Below, one piece after another: positions 1 through 8,601 of a DNA stretch of 10,511 nucleotides (positions are counted from its first letter, which is position 1; each line of letters begins with the position of its first letter). Made by a program: the position numbers and the translations under genes. The stretch comes from Gracilaria vermiculophylla (lineage: Eukaryota; Rhodophyta; Florideophyceae; Gracilariales; Gracilariaceae): contig JAHNZQ020000008.1 of the NCBI GenBank assembly GCA_019155205.2, positions 1 through 10,511 on the forward strand, given 5' to 3'. The notes under the pieces are model-generated. The model was not told where the DNA came from. It worked only from the letters and a program-made list of their open reading frames with translations, and ran no database searches.

Positions 1-3000
1 TTGATCTATTCGATATTTTCAATTATTAACATCTATCCTACATTTATTTAAATTATTTAATATTATAAAATGATTAAAATTTTTAAATTTTTTTTTTAAT
101 GCCAAACCGCTAGATAAATAATTATCATAATTAAATATTTTTTTAAAATAACTAATATTAGTAATTTTTGTTAATAAAGGTGCAAATTTTAAAAAACGAG
201 GCAACTTAATATTATTTGAATAACTATTAAACTTTTTACTAAGAGATTTAGACTCCGATTTTTTTATAGTTTTTTTACGTAATCAATCTTGTTGCAGATA
301 TAAAACTTGAAGTTTTTTTTCCCCTTTTAAACTTGCTAATAATCGATTTTTTCTTATATAAGCAGTTATAGTAACATGTTTTTTTAATCATTTTCTGAAT
401 ATTTTTAATGGATCTCTAATTTCTTGAACTTTTCTATGATAAGTTTTAATAAATTGAAAATATGCAGTAAATAATTTTAAACTATTTTGTTTTAAAGACC
501 TATTCATAACTAAATTATGCTTTTTAAAAAATTGTGGTAATTGCAATAATCTACATTTTAGTACACTGCGTCTTCACCTTAATTGATTCTTAGGTTTACC
601 AGTAAATTTTTCTAAAATTTTTTTTGGAGCACCATATTGATTATAATAATCTAGTACAGAGCCTATAGGTAATAATTCAGAAATATAAGGTTTTAAAATA
701 ACCTTATGGAAATTATACCTTTGTATTTTTGACATACCGCGTATTGAATAAGGTCTAAATCTAATAAATCGTTTATCACGGGCTCTAGAATAGGCTTGTC
801 AATCATTTAATTTTTTATCACTTCACCAAATATCTAATCAACTATGAGTATCATAATGTTGAAAATGTTTAGAAAATTTATATTTAGAACGTCAAGTAAA
901 AAAAGTATTTAAATCATAATTTCTAAATAACCCTTTATTATTCTCAAAAATAATTTTAATAATATTATTATTAATAATTTTTTTTTCAATAGTTTTTTTG
1001 GTATGAAAAAAATTAATCTTATATTTTAAATTATTTTTTTTTAAATGATTATTATAAATATATTTTATTTGCTTAATATTATAATTTGAATTAGATAAAT
1101 GGAATTTATTAAAACCCGTAGTTAAACTTCAAACATTAAAAAATTCTTTAAAATTATTATTTACAAAAAACCCTAATTTTTTTGTTATATTAGGACTTTG
1201 AAATAAAAAATCTTTAATAAAAAAAATCTTATCTGTTGAATTTAAAAAATTAAATTTATACCTAATTTCTTTTTTTTTATTATATTTTATCTTTGTAACA
1301 CGATTCTTTAAAAAAAATAAATTTTTTCGATTAAAAAATTCAAAAAACCTATTTAAAAAAAATTTTTTTTTTTTTTTATCTAATAATTCTAATTTTTTAT
1401 TTTTTAAAAAAATTTTTTTTTTAAAAAAAATATAAATTTTTTTTTTTAATTTCAAAATTTTTAATAATTTTAACTTATTAAATTTATTAAAAAAAATAAC
1501 TTTAAAAAAGTATAATTTTTTTTTATTATTAAATTTTATTTTATTTTTAATGTTTTTACTCGAAGGATTTATACCCTTAAATAAATACAATAATTTAAAT
1601 AAATTTTTATTATAATTATGCTTATAATTATATTTATATTTACTCAACATAGATGAATTAAAATCTAAATCTGACCTTTTAAATAAAAAAAGATTTTTTG
1701 ATTTATTTTTAATAATAGTATTTTTATAAAAAATTAAACCCTTTGCTAACTGAAATCTTTTTTTAACTGATCTTTTTAGCAGCTTATTACTTTGTTTTAA
1801 ATAGGAACTAAAAATAATAAATGGCGCAGATAACTGTTTAGTAAACTGATTTATGAATAAATATCTATATTTTAATGATATATTATATTTTGAATAAGTA
1901 CGACGCTCTAAATATTTGACTTGGGTATTTAATTTTAATTTTTTTTTACCGTCAAAATTTTTTTTATAATAATGCCCTATAAAAAAATTCGAAGCATTTT
2001 TAAAATTATTATTATCAGTATTATTAAAATAATATTTATAAAAATTAATATCTTTACTAGGATCTTTATTTATAAAACTTGATAATACAAAATTGCATTT
2101 AAAATTCCTATTTAAAAGATTTACTTTTTTTTGTAAACTTTTACGTCTTTTTCAAATAACTTTATTATTAGCTGCAAAATTATAAATTTCAAAATACATA
2201 TTTTTTAAACTTATTAATTTATTTAAAAATTTATTACGTGACCAAAATAAATAATTTAAATTTCGCGAACGTAAAAGTGATTTTTTAATTCGAGCATTTG
2301 ATCATCATAATCTATAATGTAATTTTTTTTTATTAAAGATTAAAAAATACTTTCCACGTAATTTTTTTTTTAAATTTTTTGGTAATTTATTAAAATATTT
2401 TGGATTAACAATTTTAGTTTTTTTTCTAAAAATTAAATAAAATTTTTTTTTATACGATGCTTTTTTTTCCTTACTAAAATTTTTAAAATCACGATAAGCC
2501 ATATGTTTTATTTTTTTTCGACCAAATCGTTTAAGAAATTTTAATTGTGATCTATTATTATCAATTCAAGAATTAAAACTTTTACGATAATATATTCGTT
2601 TATCAAAATATAGTTCTAATACATTTTGTTTCGCTTTTTTTAATAAATTTTTTCTTTTGATGACCCCACTTATTTTATTATAAGACAAAGGAAATCTAAA
2701 AAAAACATTTTTAGATTTTTTCAGTTTTTTCTTTAATCCTAATTTTTTTTTGGTGTTATTATACCAACTTTTTTGATTTCGCTTATTTTTATTATACTTA
2801 AATTTAGTATTATAATTTAATGGTTTATTTCATAATAACTTCTCCCCAGCAATAGCATCTAATTCCATAATTTTTCTTAATTTACTATGTTTTTTAAACC
2901 TACAAAAAGATGCTTTTTGTCATAATAAACCAGATATATCTTTATTATGGGATAAACTTAATAAATTTTTTAAAAAAATCAAATTTTTTTTTTTTTGATA

Positions 3001-4422
3001 ATCAGATTTAGAGAATCTAATAGAAAAAGAATTTGAAGAAATTTTTTTAATTTTTTTATACTTTGATCTATTAAAATGATATAAAGCAAAAACTCTTTGT
3101 TTAAATAAAACTAGTCGATTTTTTTGTATTAATGAAAAATAATAAGGAAAATATAAAGATTTTTTATTAAAAATTTTATAAGACCTAAATCCTAATAATA
3201 AATTTATTTTTTTTTTTAAAAAAAATAAAGATTTTGATTCAATATAGGAAGACGATAATACAAAATTAAATGATTGTTTTGATGCTAAATTAAATTTTTT
3301 ACAAATAATGCTATTTAAATGATTATATAAAAAAGATTTTTTACTAATCGATCTTTGTCTAAAAAATAAATTTTTCGCTCTATTTAAAAAATTTGAAAAT
3401 TTTTTAAATAAATATATTTGTGATTTTTTAATACATTTATTTAAAATATTTAAATTATTAAAATTCGGGCTACTAAATAAAAAATTTTTCTTTATTAATC
3501 TTGATTTTGATGAAACGCTAAAGTCTTTTTTAAAATGGCCGGTTAATTTAGAACTATTTTTAACATTAATAACTTTTTGGGATTTCGATTTGACCTTAAA
3601 TTTTTTAAATCTAAAAAAATTTGTTGGTCAAGACCGTATAGAAGACGTTTTTAATAAATTCACTTTTAATTGATTTAAAAAAAAAGTTGTTTTATCCTTA
3701 CTTACATTTGATAAATTTTTTTGATAAAATAAAAAATAATTATTTCGTATTTTATTTAATAATTTAAAATTATTATAAAAAAAATGAAAAAGTAAAGATT
3801 TTTTATCTTTTTTAAAATATCTTGATGAATATTGAGGATCCGTTATATCAAAATATTTTAATAATCTAATATGCTTATGTCTTAAAAAATTTACTAAATA
3901 TAAAAAATAATTTGTAGATTTAAAATTTTTTTTTTCAGCTATTGTATTAAATAAATTTTTTCTAAAAAATGGAATTGTTTTTTTTTTCGTCTTTAAATTA
4001 TAACGCATATTAAAATGCAGTAAAGGAGAACGTCATTTTTTTTGTCTAGTTAACCAATGATCAATATTCTGATCAACTAAAAAAAATATCCTTAAAATAC
4101 TAAAATCACTAAATCTTATTATATTATAATCTTCTGGTATAATAAAATTTGGTAATTTTTTTATTTTATTTGGTCCTAACCTTATTGCACGCCTACCATC
4201 AAAACCAATTATATACTGTGAATATTTTCTAAATTTTCTAAAATTTGTTCAAGGTGCGGCAACAGGAAATATAATTTTAAAACAATTTGAAAAAATTCTC
4301 CCTAATACATTTAATATTTTATCATTTAAAATTAAATTTCTATAATTTTTTAAAGAATAACTATTTCAAGTTGATAATCAAAATTTATTTTTCGATAATC
4401 TATAATCAATAGGATGCAACAT
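1..4422 (-). CDS. rps3: Giant ribosomal protein S3 (uS3m), partial: 1,474 codons, open at left edge
   Basis: S3 binds 16S-type rRNA in the head of the small mitoribosomal subunit near the mRNA entry. Seen: with UGA as Trp this frame has no UAA or UAG from the ATG at 4420-4422 to base 1. About 20 Trp codons are UGA and 4 are UGG by my hand count. The N-terminus has HPIDYRL (residues 3-9), resembling the NPIGFRL start of S3, then a Trp/Tyr-rich stretch such as FWLSTWNSYSLKNYR. It starts 4 bases after rps19, the normal place for rps3. Residues about 150-1170 are low-complexity Lys/Phe/Asn/Leu/Ile-rich with a few mixed islands. Residues about 1175-1394 are compositionally normal and Trp/Arg-rich. 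Family knowledge: S3 is usually about 210-560 residues. I do not see the KH domain or the C-terminal S3 domain; they may be beyond the edge, highly divergent or lost. The ORF is certain; the S3 identity rests on the N-terminus and gene order. Confidence 0.75.
1363..1377. repeat. 15-base homopolymer T run (A in the coding sense) inside rps3
   Basis: The run encodes consecutive lysines in the middle of the giant rps3 frame, within the most Lys/Phe/Asn-rich section. Many shorter A/T runs surround it. The frame stays open on both sides, so if this were a sequencing length error it would have to be a multiple of three or compensated nearby. Confidence 0.9.
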
Positions 4423-4426
4423 AGCC

Positions 4427-4708
4427 TTATTTTTTTTTTTTTTTTTTTTTGTAAATTTTTATTTTTTTTTTTAGCTTAATACTAAAACTAAAACTAAAAA
4501 TTGCTAACATATAATTTATTTTATTTAAATCAATATAAACAGGAATAAAAAATAAGCCATTATGAATGGCTAAATTAAAACCAATAAATTCCTTCGTTGT
4601 TTTTATAGATCTATTACTAATTTTTATTTGGTAATTTTTTTTTATTAAAGATTTTTTAGATTTATTAATATACTTATCAAAGAAAATAAAAAAATTTTGA
4701 TTAACCAT
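4427..4708 (-). CDS. rps19: Ribosomal protein S19 (uS19m)
   Basis: S19 sits in the head of the small subunit, paired with S13 near the A site. The 93-residue product matches the usual length (about 92). Its core, residues 31-60, reads SNRSIKTTKEFIGFNLAIHN followed by GLFFIPVYID. This matches the family pattern RNSxIxPEFVG then IHNGKxFxPVxI. The family's following GHKLGEF element is degenerate here (NYMLAIF, residues 65-71). The product ends in seven lysines encoded by a 21-base homopolymer just before TAA. The ATG at 4706-4708 overlaps the end of rpl2 by 8 bases, and rps3 starts 4 bases after the stop. The order rpl2-rps19-rps3 is the conserved S10/spc-type order, which supports the call. Confidence 0.9.
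   Translation of the reverse strand: MVNQNFFIFFDKYINKSKKSLIKKNYQIKISNRSIKTTKEFIGFNLAIHNGLFFIPVYIDLNKINYMLAIFSFSFSIKLKKKIKIYKKKKKKK
4430..4450. repeat. 21-base homopolymer T run at the end of rps19
   Basis: Twenty-one consecutive T on the plus strand, read as seven AAA lysine codons immediately before the rps19 TAA. It is one of the longest homopolymers in the window and lies 8 bases upstream of the rps3 ATG. Length variation here would change only the S19 tail or its stop. Confidence 0.9.
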
Positions 4709-5453
4709 GTTTTTTTCTACTTTTATATAAAAATTTAATTTTTTTTTTATTTGGAACCCCTTTTAATACTCTTCTGGTAAAATTAGACGGTACTGGTAGT
4801 TTTGATGTACGACCTCGACCTCCCCCGTGCGGATGATCAACACAATTTTTTGCTACACCTCTTACGATTGGTTTTTTGCCACGTAAAAAATTTTTTCCCG
4901 CTTTTCCGATTACACGAAATTTATGATTAATATTTGAAACAATACCTAATGTCCCTTTATTTCTATGAAATAAAATTTTTTCATCTCCTGATGGGAATCT
5001 AATTACCCTTGTACATTTTGTTAAATTTTGTAAAACAATACAATAAGTACCTGCCGACCGCGCAACTTTTGATCCATATTTATAATTTAGTTCCACATTT
5101 GATATATAATCCCCGTAATTATATTCTGAAATAGGTCGTGTTGTTCCCTCAATTCAATTCTTATTATCAAGCATCATTCCTTTTTTTAAATTCGCTGTTG
5201 CTAATATATAGCATAATAAACCATTTTTAAAACAAATAAGAGCAATATTGGCTGATCTATTAGGATCATACTCAATATTAAGAACTATAAATGAGCCACT
5301 ATAATTTTGATAAAAATCTAATATCCTAAATTTTCGTTTTTGTTTACCTTTACTTTTTGTTTTAACTGTTTTTCTACCAAAATTATTGATACCGGATTTT
5401 GATTTTAAACCAAATGATAAATATTTAATAGGTTTATTAAACATATTTTTCAT
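4701..5453 (-). CDS. rpl2: Ribosomal protein L2 (uL2m)
   Basis: L2 is a core large-subunit protein at the subunit interface, needed for peptidyl transferase centre assembly. The 250-residue product has both L2 domains. The N-terminal OB-like fold carries KFRILDF (41-47) and EYDPNRSANIAL (61-72). The C-terminal SH3-like domain carries RFPSGDE, the GKAGKNFLRGKKPIVRGVAK segment and the signature DHPHGGG (about 206-212), whose histidine corresponds to the residue implicated in peptidyl transfer in bacteria. Bacterial L2 is about 273 residues, so it is slightly short. One Trp codon (5154-5156) is UGA. The ATG at 5451-5453 overlaps the end of rps7 by 17 bases; an alternative in-frame ATG at 5442-5444 also overlaps. 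The stop overlaps the rps19 start by 8 bases. Confidence 0.97.
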
Positions 5454-6039
5454 TTAAAAACCTTATATTTGTTAATAGATCTTTTAATTGTTTTGTATAA
5501 TTTATACGTTTATTAATACTTAAACCTTTATTATTAAAAATATCAATAAGCTCATTATATAATTTATTAACAAAACCTTTTTCTTTTCGTAATTTTAAAT
5601 TTGAAATAATTAATTTCGTTATTGCATTAATACGTTTATAAGGATCTAAACCTAAAGGAATTAAAAAATTTCTTCCCGCAATTTTTTTTTTAAAACTTTC
5701 AAACGTCATCATTAAATTTTGTTCTAATACAAAAAAAAAATTAAATAAATCATAAGATAAACCTAATTTTTTAAAAGTTGATAAAATAAAATTATTATAT
5801 TTAACAACTGAACCTTTTTTAGAAGTAACACTAACAAACGAAATAAATCATCTTTTAATAAATTTTTGTTCAAAATATTTAATTTTATAATCTTGTAATT
5901 TTTGATGTTTTTTTGGTAAAACTTGTAAATTTCTTTTTTTTAATAATTTTTTATTTGATTTTCTTATTTTTTTATGTAATTCAATATTTTTAACTCTACT
6001 AAAATTTTCATATAAATAAATTTTATCAATACTAGGCAT
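5437..6039 (-). CDS. rps7: Ribosomal protein S7 (uS7m)
   Basis: S7 nucleates assembly of the 3' major domain of the small rRNA and lines the E site. The 200-residue frame includes one UGA Trp codon at 5848-5850, at residue 64. Without that reading the gene would look like two short ORFs. The C-terminal half aligns well with S7: KKIAGRNFLIPLGLDPYKR corresponds to the bacterial SRRVGGxxYQVPVEVRPxRR. LYNELIDIFNNKGLSINKR (about 160-178) corresponds to LANELxDAxxNKGxAVKKR. The N-terminal half is divergent and lysine-rich, and is longer than the usual 150-160 residue protein would need. The ATG at 6037-6039 overlaps the rps12 stop by 8 bases, giving the classic rps12-rps7 pair. It ends with TAA inside the start of rpl2. 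Confidence 0.93.
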
Positions 6040-6460
6040 AGGAAGCTAAATTAGTAACATGTTTTTTATAAGCCCTATTTACACCATATTTTGAACGCTT
6101 TCTTGCGCGTTTCATATCATCAGGATATTTTTCTCGTATATCAAAATCATATTTATTTTTTATTAATTTATATTTAACCCCTGGAATATCTTTTGCACGC
6201 CCCCCTCTAATTAAAACGCGAGCAAATTTTTGTAAAAAATGACCTTGACCTGGTATACTTGCAATTATAAATTTATTTCGAGAAATAGAAATTTTTGCTA
6301 CCTTACGTTTTCCAGAATTAGGTTTTCTAGGACTAATTGTATTTCTTATTTCTACACAAATACCTTTAATTTGTGGACAGCCTTTAAGAGATCTTACCCT
6401 TGTTTTTCGTTTTTTTGCTAAACGGAAATTAATTTTTGACAATTGTCTAATAGTTGGCAT
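6032..6460 (-). CDS. rps12: Ribosomal protein S12 (uS12m)
   Basis: S12 monitors codon-anticodon pairing at the decoding centre. The 142-residue product is unmistakable. It has MPTIRQLS at the start, KGCPQIKGICVEI (26-38), SPRKPNSGKRKVAK (43-56), IPGQGHFLQ (69-77), and VLIRGGRAKDIPGVKYKLIK (82-101). It ends with RSKYGVNRA plus about 12 extra residues. Bacterial S12 is about 124 residues; the extra length is an acidic/basic insertion after KYD and the C-terminal tail. The position equivalent to E. coli Lys42 is Arg45 here, while the Lys87 equivalent (Lys90) is kept. The stop is TAG and lies within the rps7 start (8-base overlap). The ATG overlaps the end of the upstream orf139 by 14 bases. Confidence 0.98.
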   Translation of the reverse strand: MPTIRQLSKINFRLAKKRKTRVRSLKGCPQIKGICVEIRNTISPRKPNSGKRKVAKISISRNKFIIASIPGQGHFLQKFARVLIRGGRAKDIPGVKYKLIKNKYDFDIREKYPDDMKRARKRSKYGVNRAYKKHVTNLASYA

Positions 6461-6866
6461 TTTTTTTTTTTATATATATTAAAATTTTTAAAAAATTTTT
6501 ATTTAAATGCCCTATTTGTAAAAACAAATAAAAACTCGTAAATGAGAATTTATTAAAATTAATTAATTTTAATAAATTCTTATAAGTATAAATTTTTCCA
6601 TTATAATAAAAAAATAAAATAAGTTTTTTATATTTTTCTAAATATTTTAATACTTTTAATGAATTATTAGAATAAAAATCTTTAAAAAAAGATTTATCTA
6701 ATAATATAAAATCTGAATAAGAAAGTATAAAATAAAAATTTTTTAAAATTTTATATTTTCTTGTAATTTTTGAAATAGATTTTAATTTATACGAATTATT
6801 AAATAATTCAAAAATATTTATATTTGATCCTGAAATATTTGAAAAAAAAATTATTGGCTTAATCAT
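6447..6866 (-). CDS. orf139, unassigned; possibly ribosomal protein L10 (uL10m)
   Basis: I do not recognise this 139-residue product with certainty. It is rich in Phe, Lys, Leu, Ile and Asn. Two features suggest L10, the protein that anchors the L7/L12 stalk next to L11. It directly follows rpl11 with an 8-base overlap, and bacterial rplK and rplJ are close neighbours. Also, residues about 69-107 (SLKVLKYLEKYKKLILFFYY, then NGKIYTYKNLLKLINF) resemble the L10 pattern of a helix ending in a lysine-rich turn, then a strand, GKxxT and a leucine-rich helix. L10 is usually 160-175 residues, so this would be short and divergent. It ends in TAG, 14 bases inside rps12. Its embedding in a tight translated cluster argues that it is a real gene; the function is inference. 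Confidence 0.85.
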   Translation of the reverse strand: MIKPIIFFSNISGSNINIFELFNNSYKLKSISKITRKYKILKNFYFILSYSDFILLDKSFFKDFYSNNSLKVLKYLEKYKKLILFFYYNGKIYTYKNLLKLINFNKFSFTSFYLFLQIGHLNKNFLKILIYIKKKNANY

Positions 6867-7353
6867 TATTTATTTTAATATCTTTTAGAATAATTAAATT
6901 TTTTATTGAATAAATATTATTAAATAAATGAGTTTTAAACAAAAAATTATCATACGATAAATATTGAGTATTAAAAATATTTTTTAAATAAATCATATCA
7001 TAAGCATCAAAAATTGTAATAACTTTTGTTACTAAATTAAATTTATTAAATTTTATATTTAATAAAAGTTTTAACAATAAGGAAAATGGAACACCCTTAA
7101 TAATAAAAAAAAATGATTTATCATCAAATAAATAAAGACGAACAAGTAATTTTAGACCTGGTTTAAGAATACTCGATTTTTGATTTACCTCCTCACAAAA
7201 TAATTTTATTTTATCGCGATTCATATAAGGACTTAAATTAGGCCCAATAAAAGGATCTTCAAATGCAGCCTGTGAAGATTTAATAAATAAATTAAAAAAC
7301 CGTTTAATTTTTTTATCATTATTATTATGCATAGATAAATAATTTAAATCCAT
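6859..7353 (-). CDS. rpl11: Ribosomal protein L11 (uL11m)
   Basis: L11 forms the base of the stalk in the GTPase-associated centre of the large subunit and binds the 23S-type rRNA that recruits elongation factors. The N-terminal domain is clear at about residues 31-98. FEDPFIGPNLSPYMNRDKIK corresponds to the PSPPVGPALGxxGVNIM segment, then LFCEEVNQKS, LKPGLKLLVRLYLFDDKSFF, and GVPFSLLLK (family: TPPAxxLLKKA). The rRNA-binding C-terminal domain, about 100-164, is hard to align; the usual glycine-rich loop and the G(T/S)A(R/K)SMG signature are not seen. Length is 164 against about 142 in bacteria. The ATG at 7351-7353 is used; an in-frame ATG at 7330-7332 is possible. It follows nad7 by 52 bases and overlaps orf139 by 8. 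Confidence 0.85.
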   Translation of the reverse strand: MDLNYLSMHNNNDKKIKRFFNLFIKSSQAAFEDPFIGPNLSPYMNRDKIKLFCEEVNQKSSILKPGLKLLVRLYLFDDKSFFFIIKGVPFSLLLKLLLNIKFNKFNLVTKVITIFDAYDMIYLKNIFNTQYLSYDNFLFKTHLFNNIYSIKNLIILKDIKINND

Positions 7354-7405
7354 AATAATACTTATTATATTAAATAAATATTTACTAAAATTAATAAACT
7401 AAATA
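7354..7405. other. Longest spacer between protein genes in the window (52 bases)
   Basis: This is an almost pure A+T spacer between the nad7 stop and the rpl11 start. I see no tRNA, no ribosome-binding-like purine run and only a weak short inverted repeat. It separates the complex I genes from the overlapping ribosomal protein cluster, so it is a plausible RNA processing point, but nothing in the sequence proves that. Confidence 0.6.
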
Positions 7406-8593
7406 TTACCTATCAACCTCACCAAAAACAATATCTAAAGTTCCGATAATAGTAACAACATCTGCTATCATATGACCGGACGAAATAAAGTTTAATGACT
7501 GTAAATGTGTAAACCCTGGTGCTCTTATCTTACAACGATATGGTTTATTTCCACCTAAAGAAACTAAATAAACTCCAAATTCTCCTTTGGGTGCTTCAAT
7601 AGCAGAATAAATATTATTTTTAGGTACATTAAACCCCTCCGTAAAAATTTTAAAATGATGAATTAAAGATTCCATAGAATGCTTCATAACAGCTTTGGGA
7701 GGTATAACTAATTTATTATTTTTACTTTGAATACTACCTGATTTTAATAAATTTAATGCTTTTAAAATAATATTACAACTTTCATTTATTTCCTTTAATC
7801 TAATCATATAACGATCAAAACAATCACCATTTTTACCTATAAAGGTTTTAAATGCAATATTATCATAATTTTCATAAGGTTCTGATTTTCTTAAATCTCA
7901 AGCTATTCCAGACCCCCTAAGCATAACACCACTAAAACTTAAATCTTGAGCTTCCTTATAACTAATTACACCAATATTTACTAATCGTTGTCGTCAAATT
8001 CTGTTATTATTTAATAAATCTTCCATTTCAATCATAGCATTTTTAAAATTTTTTATAAATATATATAAATCATTAGAAAAATTTAAAGGTATATCCTTTG
8101 AAACACCCCCTGGACGAATATAAGCCGAATGCATACGTGCCCCAGAAACACGCTCATAAAACTCCATTAATTTTTCACGTTCTTCAAATAACCATAAAAA
8201 AGGTGTCATTGCACCCACATCTAAGGCATGTGTTGTTAAACCTAAAATATGATTTAAAATTCTTGTTATTTCAGAAAAAATAACTCTAATCAAACTTGCC
8301 CTTAATGGTACGACAATACCGATTAATCGTTCTAAAGCTAAAGAATAACTATGTTCTTGAGCCATCATAGATACATAGTCTAAACGATCAAAATACGGTA
8401 AAGCTTGTAAAAATGTTTTATACTCAATTAACTTTTCAGTTCCCCTATGTAATAAACCAATATGAGGATCCGCACGCTCTATAATCTCCCCATTTAATTC
8501 AAGAATTAATCGTAAAACCCCATGTGCAGCTGGATGCTGTGGACCAAAATTTATTGTAAAATTTTTAATTTTTTTAATATTATTATTTTGCAT
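7406..8593 (-). CDS. nad7: NADH dehydrogenase subunit 7 (complex I 49 kDa / NuoD)
   Basis: This is the core subunit of the peripheral arm of mitochondrial complex I; with PSST/NuoB it forms the ubiquinone-reduction pocket. The product is a full-length 395 residues. Motifs in order are [20 protein letters not shown] (15-34), [10 protein letters not shown] (46-55), [20 protein letters not shown] (66-85), [34 protein letters not shown], and near the C-terminus [31 protein letters not shown] and VDR. Trp in NNRIWRQRL (codon 7994-7996) and in GIAWDLR are both UGA; both are conserved tryptophans in Nad7. That is direct evidence for UGA reassignment. The ATG at 8591-8593 lies 8 bases after the nad9 stop, so nad9 and nad7 form one unit. 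Stop TAA. Confidence 0.98.
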
Positions 8594-8601
8594 AAAAAAA
8601 T

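Noticed and set aside
1..880. S3 KH or C-terminal domain at the left end of the window
   Set aside because: I looked for the GxxIGKxG-like loop and the GRxxGAExAR and GVKVWI segments and did not see them. The region has other motifs, so I left it unassigned.
1129..4008. Several separate short genes (for example at 1129-1650, 2305-2502 and 3628-4008) in the rps3 region
   Set aside because: They all share one reading frame and are separated only by UGA, which is tryptophan here. They are parts of one long frame.
5437..6039. rps7 as a pseudogene broken by a stop
   Set aside because: The apparent stop is UGA and the frame is open through to good S7 C-terminal motifs.
6239..6421. Plus-strand ORF of 60 codons opposite rps12
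   Set aside because: It lies entirely antisense to a strongly conserved S12 gene and has no recognisable motif. It is a shadow of the S12 codons.
7354..7405. Short inverted repeat (AATAA / TTATT) as a terminator or processing hairpin
   Set aside because: Five A/T pairs in DNA this A+T-rich are expected by chance and no T-run or GC stem supports a terminator.
8098..8283. Plus-strand ORF of 61 codons opposite nad7
   Set aside because: It is antisense to a clear Nad7 coding region, ends without any domain and is the only such frame there. Treated as chance.
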